Of a DNA stretch of 64,000 nt, positions 33,779-42,649 are shown one piece after another. Both the position numbers and the translations under genes were made by a program. Under the pieces are notes generated by a model, which worked only from the letters and a program-made list of their open reading frames with translations, did no database searches and was not told where the DNA came from. The stretch's first letter is position 1. Every line of letters begins with the position of its first letter. Origin of the DNA: Paeniglutamicibacter psychrophenolicus (GTDB taxonomy: Bacteria; Actinomycetota; Actinomycetes; Actinomycetales; Micrococcaceae); NCBI RefSeq assembly GCF_017876575.1, contig NZ_JAGIOE010000001.1, positions 1,798,001 through 1,862,000 on the forward strand, written 5' to 3'.

Positions 33779-35554
33779 GTGAGTCCTTCATTCACTTCCC
33801 TTGGCGTGCCCGCAACCTTCGCTGACGTCCTCGCGTCGCAGGGGATCGAGAGCGCATTCCCCATCCAGGAAGCAACCCTTCCCACCACCCTCAACGGTGG
33901 AGACGTGCTCGGCCGCGGCCAGACCGGCTCGGGCAAGACCCTTGCCTTCTCCCTTCCGGTGGTCGCCCGCCTGGCAGCCAACCCCAAGCCACGCAAGGCC
34001 CGCTTCCCGCGCGCCCTGATCATGGCACCCACCCGCGAACTGGCCACGCAGATCGCCAAGGTCGTAGAGCCGCTGGCCAAGGCCGTGGACCTGCGCGTTG
34101 CCGTCGTCTTCGGCGGCGTCTCGCAGGTGCGCCAGGAAAAGGACCTCAACGCCGGCGTTGACATCCTCATCGCCTGCCCGGGCCGCCTCGAGGACCTGCT
34201 CAAGCAGCGTGTCGCCGATCTCTCCCGCGTGGAAATCTCCGTGCTGGACGAGGCCGACCACATGGCCGACCTCGGCTTCCTGCCGGTCGTCAAGCGCATC
34301 CTGGACCAGGCCCCGCGCGGCATCCAGCACATGCTCTTCTCCGCCACACTGGACAACGGCGTGGACAAGCTGGTCCAGCGCTACCTCGAGAACCCGACCG
34401 TGCACTCGGTCGATGCGCCTTCGGCTTCGGTGAACACCATGGAGCACCACGTGTTCCTGGTGTCCAACGACGACAAGAAGGAACTGGTGCGCACCCTGGC
34501 CTCCGGCTCCGGACGCCGCATCATGTTCATGCGCACCAAGCACCACGCCAAGAAGATGGCCGTCTGGCTGTCCAAGTGCGGCATCCCCACCGTGGACCTG
34601 CACGGCAACCTGAGCCAGAACGCCCGCGACCGCAACCTTGCCGCCTTCTCGGCCGGGGATGCCCGCGTGTTGGTGGCCACCGATGTTGCCGCCCGCGGCG
34701 TGCACGTCGACGGTGTCGAGCTCGTGGTCCACATCGACCCGCCGGCAGAGCACAAGGCATACCTGCACCGCTCGGGCCGCACCGCCCGTGCCGGTTCCAG
34801 CGGAACCGTCGTCACCATCGCCACCCCGGACCAGCAGAGCGACGTCAAGTCGCTGCTGAAGGCCGCGGGCATCAAGGTGCCAATGGTCAAGGTCACCCCG
34901 AACGCCCAGGTCGTTTCCGACGTCGTTGGCGAGCGGGCCGAGCCCGTTGCCTATGTTGCCCCGCAGCTGCGCAGCACCGCCAGCGTCCGCAAGGACACCC
35001 TGAACGATTCCGACGCAGCCGGCGGCCGTGGCCGTCGCCGCGGCGGACGCGGCACCGCCAAGGGCGCCGGTGGCGAGGCACCTCGCAACCGCGACGAAAA
35101 CCGTGGTGAGCGTCGCACCGAGAGCCGCGGCGGCAGCGCCCCGGCAGCACGTGGCGGCGAACGCCGCACCGAGAACCGCACCGAGAACCGTGGCGAAGGC
35201 CGCGGCTACGCCGCTGCCGGCGGTCGTGGTGGAGAACGCCGCAATGACAGCCGCGGCGCCTCGGCTTCGCGTGGCGGCGAGCGTCGCACCGACAACCGCG
35301 CCGACCGTCGTGTCGACGTGCGCCAGGACGACCGCGATGTAGCACGTCGCAGCCCCGTTCCGAACCGCGGTTCGGCAGCGGCACGCAACAACTCGGGCCA
35401 GCGCCAAGGGTCGGGTGCCGGCTCCCGCCCGCGCGGCGGCAACACCATCGCCGAGGCACTGGGTGCCTCCAAGGTGGAAGCCGCAACCGGTGCAGGTCGT
35501 GGACGCGGTCCGCGCCGCGCCTCGGCTCCGGCCTCGAACGGCCGCAACTTCTAG
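33779..35554 (+). CDS. DEAD-box RNA helicase
   Basis: A 591-residue ATP-dependent RNA helicase. Q motif FPIQEATLP, motif I GQTGSGKT, motif Ia APTRELA, motif II VLDEADH (DEAD box), motif III SATL and motif VI HRSGRTARAG are all in place in the first 370 residues. The last 170 residues are a low-complexity tail with repeated RGGERRTENR-like units, expected to bind RNA without sequence preference. Such proteins unwind RNA in ribosome assembly and cold adaptation. The start is GTG (VSPSFTSLG) preceded by GAGAGAAAG; an upstream in-frame ATG lies in the poorly coding leader. Confidence 0.92.
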   Translation: MSPSFTSLGVPATFADVLASQGIESAFPIQEATLPTTLNGGDVLGRGQTGSGKTLAFSLPVVARLAANPKPRKARFPRALIMAPTRELATQIAKVVEPLAKAVDLRVAVVFGGVSQVRQEKDLNAGVDILIACPGRLEDLLKQRVADLSRVEISVLDEADHMADLGFLPVVKRILDQAPRGIQHMLFSATLDNGVDKLVQRYLENPTVHSVDAPSASVNTMEHHVFLVSNDDKKELVRTLASGSGRRIMFMRTKHHAKKMAVWLSKCGIPTVDLHGNLSQNARDRNLAAFSAGDARVLVATDVAARGVHVDGVELVVHIDPPAEHKAYLHRSGRTARAGSSGTVVTIATPDQQSDVKSLLKAAGIKVPMVKVTPNAQVVSDVVGERAEPVAYVAPQLRSTASVRKDTLNDSDAAGGRGRRRGGRGTAKGAGGEAPRNRDENRGERRTESRGGSAPAARGGERRTENRTENRGEGRGYAAAGGRGGERRNDSRGASASRGGERRTDNRADRRVDVRQDDRDVARRSPVPNRGSAAARNNSGQRQGSGAGSRPRGGNTIAEALGASKVEAATGAGRGRGPRRASAPASNGRNF

Positions 35555-35563
35555 GATCGTTCC

Positions 35564-35580
35564 GGCCACCGCTGGTGGCC
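35564..35580 (+). terminator. Short hairpin after the helicase gene
   Basis: GGCCACC-GCT-GGTGGCC is a perfect 7-base-pair stem starting nine bases after the helicase stop. Possibly a first terminator or mRNA-stabilising hairpin ahead of the larger one at 35594. Confidence 0.45.
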
Positions 35581-35593
35581 AGCCTGATCCAAC

Positions 35594-35639
35594 AGGTGGG
35601 CCCGGGAATGCAACAATCGTTGCAATCCCGGGCCCACCT
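35594..35639. terminator. Strong terminator hairpin
   Basis: A 20-base arm starting AGGTGGGCCCGGGA (35594-35613) pairs with 35620-35639 over the loop CAATCG, with a single mismatch. This very stable hairpin closes the helicase transcription unit. Confidence 0.75.
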
Positions 35640-35851
35640 GGCATTTAAGGAACGCTCGGCGAGGTTTGCGGAATCATCCCTTTGATTGAATCCGGTCCGG
35701 TCCCGGCCCCGGGAGATCATCCTTTGGATGCCCGGAGCGGGCGGAAAGAACCAATAATCTGGGGAAATGACACCGCGGCAAGCACTCGAATCATTCGATC
35801 CGCAGGCAAACCGCGCAGACGACCGCGACCTGACGACATTGGAGACCCACC

Positions 35852-36325
35852 TTGATTGAATCGCTGCAGCAGTTCACCGCCGAATTCCCGCCCGCACTGC
35901 AGTGGCTCGCCGTGATGCTGGCCGCGGCCGTCCCCTTCATCGAGTCCTACTTCGGCTCGGCGCTCGGAGTGGTCATCGGGATCAACCCGGTGATTGCAGT
36001 GGGGGCCGCTGTCATTGGAAACGTCGCCTCGATGCTCCTGCTGGTCAACGGGGCCCACCTGGTGCGCCGGAAGGTTGCCAAGGAGAATGCCTCCCCGTCG
36101 GTGAAGTACGCCAAGTTGCGTTCGGCGTTCGACAAGTACGGCATCGCCGGCGTCAGCCTGTTGGGGCAGACCATCCTGCCAAGCCAGATCACCTCGGCAG
36201 CGCTGGTGTCCTTCGGCGCCGCCAAGGAAAAGGTGATCTTCTGGCAGGTCATTTCCATCATCCTGTGGGGTGCGGCATTCGGCCTGCTTGCCTACCTCGG
36301 TGTGGACCTGGTCCTGGCTCGCTGA
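35852..36325 (+). CDS. Small multidrug export family protein
   Basis: A 157-residue membrane protein with four hydrophobic segments matching the COG2426 small multi-drug export protein family: WLAVMLAAAVPFIESYFGSA, INPVIAVGAAVIGNVASMLL and a central loop LRSAFDKYGIAGVSLLGQTI. The role in drug export is inferred from the family name only. The start appears to be TTG at 35852, eight bases after GGAG. It stands alone between two terminator hairpins. Confidence 0.78.
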   Translation: MIESLQQFTAEFPPALQWLAVMLAAAVPFIESYFGSALGVVIGINPVIAVGAAVIGNVASMLLLVNGAHLVRRKVAKENASPSVKYAKLRSAFDKYGIAGVSLLGQTILPSQITSAALVSFGAAKEKVIFWQVISIILWGAAFGLLAYLGVDLVLAR

Positions 36326-36475
36326 CCCGGTCGGCCTCGCGCGGTGGCCGCACGGTATGTTGCGGGCCGAGCGCTCCCGTGGCGTCCAGCCCCGGATGAA
36401 GGCCGGTTCCACGGCACCGGCAAAAGGCCTTTCCCGCATGATCTCTGCCGGCGAACAGCGTTCACAGCAAACTCC

Positions 36476-36501
36476 AAGTTCCCCGGAATTCCGGGGAACT
36501 T
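36476..36501. terminator. Palindromic terminator upstream of dnaK
   Basis: A perfect 26-base palindrome whose left half is AAGTTCCCCGGAA, followed by TTTTG on the plus strand. It separates the small export gene from the dnaK promoter. Confidence 0.7.
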
Positions 36502-36537
36502 TTGTTGGTTTCGGGATTGAATCCACGCCTCAACGGC

Positions 36538-36613
36538 AAAGTTGAGCCATGCGCGCTCAACTTTGAATTGACATCGATTTTGCGGTGGGTAAACTTGAGT
36601 CCAGAACGCTCAA
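36538..36613 (+). promoter_or_regulatory. dnaK promoter with two HAIR (HspR) operators
   Basis: The first HAIR-type site has arms AAAGTTGAGC (36538-36547) and GCTCAACTTT (36555-36564) with 7 bases between; the second has TTGAGT (36595-36600) and GCTCAA (36608-36613), again with 7. The known HspR consensus is CTTGAGT-N7-ACTCAAG. A sigma-70 type promoter, TTGACA (36568-36573) and TAAACT (36590-36595) with 16 bases between, lies between and under them. Both sites together would clamp the promoter shut until heat shock. Confidence 0.85.
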
Positions 36614-36659
36614 CCGATTTGAATCGTGCTGGCGTTGGAACATTTTCCCAAGGTAATGA

Positions 36660-38516
<1,857 letters not shown>

Positions 38517-38530
38517 GGGGCGCATCAACC

Positions 38531-39088
38531 ATGTCAGAGGAAAACCACGACGAGGGCATCTCCAAGGACGAGGTGACCCCCGTTGACGAGGCCCACGACT
38601 CGGGCGACGCGTTGAGCCAGGCCGAAGCCATCCTCAACGAGGCCGCGGCCGACGCCGAGGCGCCGGAGGCAAGCGACAAGGAAGCCGAATTGCGCGACGA
38701 CCTGTTGCGCCTGCAGGCCGAGTACGTCAACTACCGCAAGCGCGTCGAGCGCGACCGCGACGTGGCACGCGACGTCGCCGTGCAGTCGGTGTTCGTCAAC
38801 CTGCTGCCGGTGCTTGACGACATCGATGCGGCCCGCGCCCACGGAGACCTGGTCGATGGACCCTTCGCCTCGATCGCCAACAAGCTCGACGCAGTGCTCG
38901 AGGGCCTCGGCCTGGAGCGCATCGCCGAGGCCGGTGTCGCCTTCGACCCGAACATCCACGAGGCGCTGATCCAGCAGCCGCACGCGGAGATCCCGGCGGA
39001 CCACGTGGCCCAGGTGCTGCGCACCGGGTTCAAGAAGGGCGAACGCATCCTGCGCGCAGCCCAGGTGATTGTTTCCCTCGGGGAGTAA
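38531..39088 (+). CDS. grpE: Nucleotide exchange factor GrpE
   Basis: A 185-residue protein with an acidic disordered start, a long coiled-coil helix (ELRDDLLRLQAEYVNYRKRV followed by ERDRDVARD) and the C-terminal beta domain ending GFKKGERILRAAQVIVS, the GrpE signature. It drives ADP release from DnaK. It begins 14 bases after the dnaK stop, so the two are co-translated from one mRNA. Confidence 0.97.
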   Translation: MSEENHDEGISKDEVTPVDEAHDSGDALSQAEAILNEAAADAEAPEASDKEAELRDDLLRLQAEYVNYRKRVERDRDVARDVAVQSVFVNLLPVLDDIDAARAHGDLVDGPFASIANKLDAVLEGLGLERIAEAGVAFDPNIHEALIQQPHAEIPADHVAQVLRTGFKKGERILRAAQVIVSLGE

Positions 39089-39134
39089 ACACCACCGGCA
39101 ACGACTGCAGCAATGCAGCAATTGCACCACCGTA

Positions 39135-39184
39135 TGCGGCGGATCGCCTCGCTTCCCCTTCGCGGGAACCGGCGATCCGCCGCA
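39135..39184 (+). other. Intergenic hairpin between grpE and dnaJ
   Basis: TGCGGCGGATCGCC (39135-39148) pairs perfectly with GGCGATCCGCCGCA (39171-39184), a 14-base-pair stem with a 22-base loop, in the middle of the heat-shock operon. It could lower or separate expression of dnaJ and hspR relative to dnaK-grpE, or mark an RNA processing site. Confidence 0.6.
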
Positions 39185-39276
39185 CACTTGGTGAAGCACC
39201 ACCCACAGATTTCTGGTCCGCCGCGAATTTCCGGCGGGCCGCCCACAACGAATTTCACCACCAAAGGAGGCGCCTG

Positions 39277-40245
39277 ATGGCAAGTCAGGACTGGGTCGAA
39301 AAGGATTTCTACGCCATTCTTGGCGTCTCCAAGGACGCCAGCGACGCGGACATCAAGAAGGCGTACCGGAAGCTTGCCCGCAAGCACCACCCGGACACCA
39401 ACGCCGGGGACCCCGCGTCCGAGCGCAAGTTCAAGGACATCACCGAGGCGCACTCGGTGCTCTCGGACCCAGAGGACCGCCAGCAATACGACGCCATCCG
39501 TGCCATGGGCTCCGGGGCGCGCTTCAGCGCCGGCGGCCAGGGCGGCGCACCGGGCAACGGCGGATTCGAGGACGTCTTCTCCAACCTCTTCGGCGGCGGC
39601 GGAGGCGGAGGAAGCCGACGCGGCGGCCAGGTGCCGCCGGAATTCGCCGACCTCTTTGGCGGCGGGGGCGGCTTCGGCGGCTTCGGCCAGCAGGCGCCGC
39701 GCAAGGGCGCGGACCGCACCGCAAGCACCACCATTTCCTTCGCCGGTTCCATGAAGGGAACCACCATCGGCCTGCGCGAGGCCAACGGCGAGGTCATCGA
39801 CGTGCGGATCCCCGCGGGGATCAAGGACGGGCAGTCGGTGCGCGTGCGCGGCAAGGGCTCACCCGGTTCCGCCGGCGCCGGCGACCTGATCGTCAAGGTC
39901 ACCGTCAACCCGCACCCGGTCTTCATCCGCGAAGACAACAACATCCGCATCCACGTCCCGGTCACCTTCGACGAGGCCGCACTGGGCGGACAGATCGAGG
40001 TGCCGACACTGACCGGGGAAAGTGTCAAGATGAAGGTCCCCGCGGGATCGGCAACCGGGCGCACGCTGCGCCTCAAGGGCCGCGGCGTCAAGACCTCCAA
40101 GGCCACCGGAGACCTGCTGGTCACCCTGGACGTGGTGGTCCCGCAGAACCTCTCCAAGGAAGCCAAGGCAGCCGTCGAGGCCTTCGCCGAGGCAACCAAG
40201 GGCGAGAACCCGCGCGAGGCACTGGTCTCCCGGGCAAAACTCTAA
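39277..40245 (+). CDS. dnaJ: DnaJ-type co-chaperone lacking the zinc finger
   Basis: A 322-residue J protein. The J domain (residues 8-72) has the HPD motif in HHPDTN; a glycine-rich linker with FSNLFGGGGGG and FADLFGGGGGF follows; the C-terminal substrate-binding region (VRIPAGIKDGQSVRVRGKG and beyond) is complete. The four CxxCxGxG repeats of type I DnaJ are absent, so it is a CbpA-like (type II) protein that nevertheless occupies the operon position of DnaJ. A very strong AAAGGAGG precedes the ATG. It recruits clients to DnaK and stimulates its ATPase. Confidence 0.95.
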   Translation: MASQDWVEKDFYAILGVSKDASDADIKKAYRKLARKHHPDTNAGDPASERKFKDITEAHSVLSDPEDRQQYDAIRAMGSGARFSAGGQGGAPGNGGFEDVFSNLFGGGGGGGSRRGGQVPPEFADLFGGGGGFGGFGQQAPRKGADRTASTTISFAGSMKGTTIGLREANGEVIDVRIPAGIKDGQSVRVRGKGSPGSAGAGDLIVKVTVNPHPVFIREDNNIRIHVPVTFDEAALGGQIEVPTLTGESVKMKVPAGSATGRTLRLKGRGVKTSKATGDLLVTLDVVVPQNLSKEAKAAVEAFAEATKGENPREALVSRAKL

Positions 40246-40254
40246 GCACCTCCA

Positions 40255-40287
40255 GGCCCCGCGCCGCTTGACCGGCGACGCGGGGCC
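40255..40287 (+). terminator. Hairpin between dnaJ and hspR
   Basis: GGCCCCGCG (40255-40263) pairs with CGCGGGGCC (40279-40287). A terminator or attenuator at the end of dnaJ; hspR follows 57 bases later and may be read through or have its own promoter. Confidence 0.55.
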
Positions 40288-40344
40288 ATTGGCCCCACCG
40301 GGGAATTGGCTACGGTGGATGAAACCGGATGAAAGGCAGGGATC

Positions 40345-40776
40345 ATGGGCAATGACCGACTAAGGCCGATCTTCGTCATTTCAGTTGCAGCCGAATTGGC
40401 CGACATGCACCCCCAGACGCTGCGCCAATACGACCGCCTCGGCCTGGTTTCCCCCTCCCGCCAGGGCGGCAAGCAACGCCGGTACTCCGAGCACGACGTG
40501 GAACTGCTGCGCGAGATCCAGCGCCTGTCCAAGGACGGGGTCTCGCTGGAAGGCATCAGGCGCATCATGGCCCTGGAAAACCAGGTCGCGGCCCTGCGCA
40601 TGCGGATCGGCGAACTGAGCAACGAGGTTTTCGCCCTGCGCAGCGCCCACCAGGCCGCGGGCCTGGGACGCGTCTTTGCCGCCGGGAGCACCGGGGACGT
40701 GGTCTCCCTGGCCCGGGGGCAGCGCCCGCGCGGCCGCAGCCAGGCCGTGGTGGTATGGAAACCACGAGGCAAGTAG
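40345..40776 (+). CDS. hspR: Heat-shock repressor HspR
   Basis: A 143-residue MerR-family protein with the winged helix-turn-helix VAAELADMHPQTLRQYDRLG, then LVSPSRQGGKQRRYSEHDVEL, a short coiled coil (ALENQVAALRMRIGELSNEV) and a basic tail. It represses dnaK and clpB by binding HAIR inverted repeats and is helped by DnaK in related actinobacteria, giving feedback. As last gene of the operon it regulates its own synthesis. HAIR sites are present before dnaK and before clpB in this window. Confidence 0.95.
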   Translation: MGNDRLRPIFVISVAAELADMHPQTLRQYDRLGLVSPSRQGGKQRRYSEHDVELLREIQRLSKDGVSLEGIRRIMALENQVAALRMRIGELSNEVFALRSAHQAAGLGRVFAAGSTGDVVSLARGQRPRGRSQAVVVWKPRGK

Positions 40777-40806
40777 CCACTGGCGATGCCGGGCGAAGGC
40801 GGTGCC

Positions 40807-41715
40807 ATGCCGGTGCGTGAGAGCTACGCCCGGCTCTCCGGCGCGGCCCAGCGCCGCTTCGAGGCGTTGTGCAAGATCCGCGGACGGCTGCGCACCAGCC
40901 ACCGCCAGGCCCTCGACGGGACAGCCCATGCGCTGCGCCCCGGAGCCATGGACCCGGCCATTCCCGCACGCCACCTGCTGTACCTGGATTTGTCCGGCCG
41001 CGAGCCGCTGGCCGCGGTCGCCGTGGGCGACCTGGACACCGCCACGCACGTGACCTTCCAGCTTTCCGGAACCGGGATCAGGGCGCGCAACGCGATGTGG
41101 GGCAGCGTCAGGGAAGCCGGACAGCTCTACCTGGAACAACGCAAGGTCGGGATCGCCGAACCCGCGGTGGTCGCATGGCTGGGCTACCCCGCCCCGAACC
41201 TGGCCAGCGCCCTGCTGGACACTGCCGCCCGGCGGGGCCTGCATCGGCTCGGACAGGACCTGGGCACCTTTGCCCGCCTGAGGCCCGATGCCCCGCACCT
41301 GGCACTCGAAGCCCACTCCTACGCCGCCACGCTTGCCGCCCAGGTGCTCGATCCGGCATCCGGGTACGCGGTCCACGCCCAGGCGCTGGCCACGATCGGT
41401 TCCGCCGGGATTCCCCGGCACCTGTCCCGCAGCCCGGGGCGGCTGAACGTCCCGCCACAAAACATCTACGAGGCCGTCGCCCCCGGCGACCGATTGGCGT
41501 GGTTCGGCCGCGCGCTCTCGGGCCGCAAGCTGCTTTCGGGGCACCGGTTTAGCGTCGGTGCCATCCCGGAGCTGGGACTGCATGCCGCCACCGGGCACAA
41601 CACCTCCCAGCACCTTCCGGGGGATCCGCGTTCGCCCCGGGGCTACCGGGACCCCGGCACGCTGTGCCTGCGCAACCTGGCGTTGATCACCACCGGGCAG
41701 CAACCCCTGGCTTAA
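40807..41715 (+). CDS. DUF1023-type alpha/beta hydrolase-like protein
   Basis: About 302 residues matching the actinobacterial DUF1023 hydrolase family: YLDLSGREPLAAVAVGDLDT near residue 59, ATHVTFQLSGTGIRARNAM, VAWLGYPAP, and RGYRDPGTLCLRNLALITTG at the end. In that family the nucleophile elbow is GHSYG; here it reads AHSYAA, keeping the Ser but losing both glycines, so catalysis is doubtful. There is no signal peptide. I prefer the ATG at 40807 (GAAGGCGG upstream) to the one at 40786. It follows hspR closely and may be on the same transcript. Confidence 0.68.
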   Translation: MPVRESYARLSGAAQRRFEALCKIRGRLRTSHRQALDGTAHALRPGAMDPAIPARHLLYLDLSGREPLAAVAVGDLDTATHVTFQLSGTGIRARNAMWGSVREAGQLYLEQRKVGIAEPAVVAWLGYPAPNLASALLDTAARRGLHRLGQDLGTFARLRPDAPHLALEAHSYAATLAAQVLDPASGYAVHAQALATIGSAGIPRHLSRSPGRLNVPPQNIYEAVAPGDRLAWFGRALSGRKLLSGHRFSVGAIPELGLHAATGHNTSQHLPGDPRSPRGYRDPGTLCLRNLALITTGQQPLA

Positions 41716-41721
41716 GCACGG

Positions 41722-41755
41722 CGGGCGGTGCCGGGGAGAAGCCCGACACCGCCCG
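41722..41755. terminator. Bidirectional terminator hairpin
   Basis: CGGGCGGTG (41722-41730) pairs with CACCGCCCG (41747-41755), with further inner pairing. It sits between the converging hydrolase-like and trmB genes and can end both transcripts. Confidence 0.65.
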
Positions 41756-41771
41756 CAGCAACACCGACCGG

Positions 41772-42629
41772 CTACAGCGCCTTGCGGTAGGCCAGATCGA
41801 AGATCATCCGGCCGGCCTTGAGCGCCTTGCCCTCGAAGCTGGTCAACGTGCGGCCCTCGAAGCGGGGAGCCCAGCCCCCGCGCTCGTCGATGAATTCGGG
41901 ATCCTTCTCGTCCTTCTCCAGGCCCAAGCGGCGGACCTTGGTGAGGTTGCTGTCCTCGCCGGCAAGCTCGCCCGGGTGCAGGCTGGTGAACGCGTCGGCC
42001 GCGTCAAAGACCTCGCGCATCTGCTCGGCGTAGTTGGACCAGTCGGTGGCGAGGCGGACCACGCCGCCGGGGACCAGTACGCGCTCAAGCTTCTTCACAA
42101 ACGAATCCTTGATCAGGCGGCGCTTGTGGTGGCGGATCTTGTGCCACGGGTCGGAGAAGAAGATCCAGACCTCGTCGGCCGAGGCCGCCGGGAGCATCGA
42201 GTCCAGGACCTCCGGTGCGTTTGCCTGGACCGCGCGCACATTGGTCAGCTCGTTGTTTTCCACCCGCACCATAAGCGCTGCCAGCCCGGGACGGTAGACC
42301 TCGACGGCCAGGAAGTCCTTGTCGCGGTGCTCGCTGGCTGCATAGGCCATGGCTTCGCCCAGGCCCGAGCCGATCTCCACGATCAGCGGGGCCTTGCGGC
42401 CGTAGATGGCCTCTTGGTCGAACTGGTAGCCCTCGGCCACGGAGGTGTCGGCCTGCTCGCGCGGCGGCTCGATGATGTACTTTTGGGCGGTGCGTTCCCA
42501 GGCGTCGGCACGGCGGCCCTGCAGGCGGTTGCCACGGCGGACAAACGAGACTGGTTCGGTTCGGTAAAAGGCGAGGTCTTCGACGGCGCGGCCGCTGACC
42601 GGCATCTTGCGCTCTGGGGGAATGCTCAT
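41772..42629 (-). CDS. trmB: tRNA (guanine-N7-)-methyltransferase
   Basis: A 285-residue SAM-dependent methyltransferase of the TrmB family that modifies G46 in tRNA. LIVEIGSGLGEAMAYAASEH is the SAM-binding motif, DEVWIFFSDPWHKIRHHKRR is the TrmB hallmark (FPDPW in many species, FSDPW here) and LATDWSNYAEQM follows. The first 60 residues are a species-specific extension. I chose the ATG giving MSIPPERK; upstream frame extension overlaps the deacetylase gene and is not coding. The start lies 21 bases after the stop of the deacetylase gene, so they may be one transcript. Confidence 0.93.
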   Translation of the reverse strand: MSIPPERKMPVSGRAVEDLAFYRTEPVSFVRRGNRLQGRRADAWERTAQKYIIEPPREQADTSVAEGYQFDQEAIYGRKAPLIVEIGSGLGEAMAYAASEHRDKDFLAVEVYRPGLAALMVRVENNELTNVRAVQANAPEVLDSMLPAASADEVWIFFSDPWHKIRHHKRRLIKDSFVKKLERVLVPGGVVRLATDWSNYAEQMREVFDAADAFTSLHPGELAGEDSNLTKVRRLGLEKDEKDPEFIDERGGWAPRFEGRTLTSFEGKALKAGRMIFDLAYRKAL

Positions 42630-42649
42630 GGGCTTAAGGGTAGCGAACT

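Noticed and set aside
31153-34368. A 1071-codon minus-strand frame spanning the MMPL and helicase genes.
   Set aside because: It crosses the MarR operator and two clear plus-strand genes; the translation is Arg/Gly/Gln/Pro-rich without motifs.
39588-39690. GGC-rich repeats that at first looked like a repeat array.
   Set aside because: They encode the glycine-rich linker of DnaJ and are explained by the protein.
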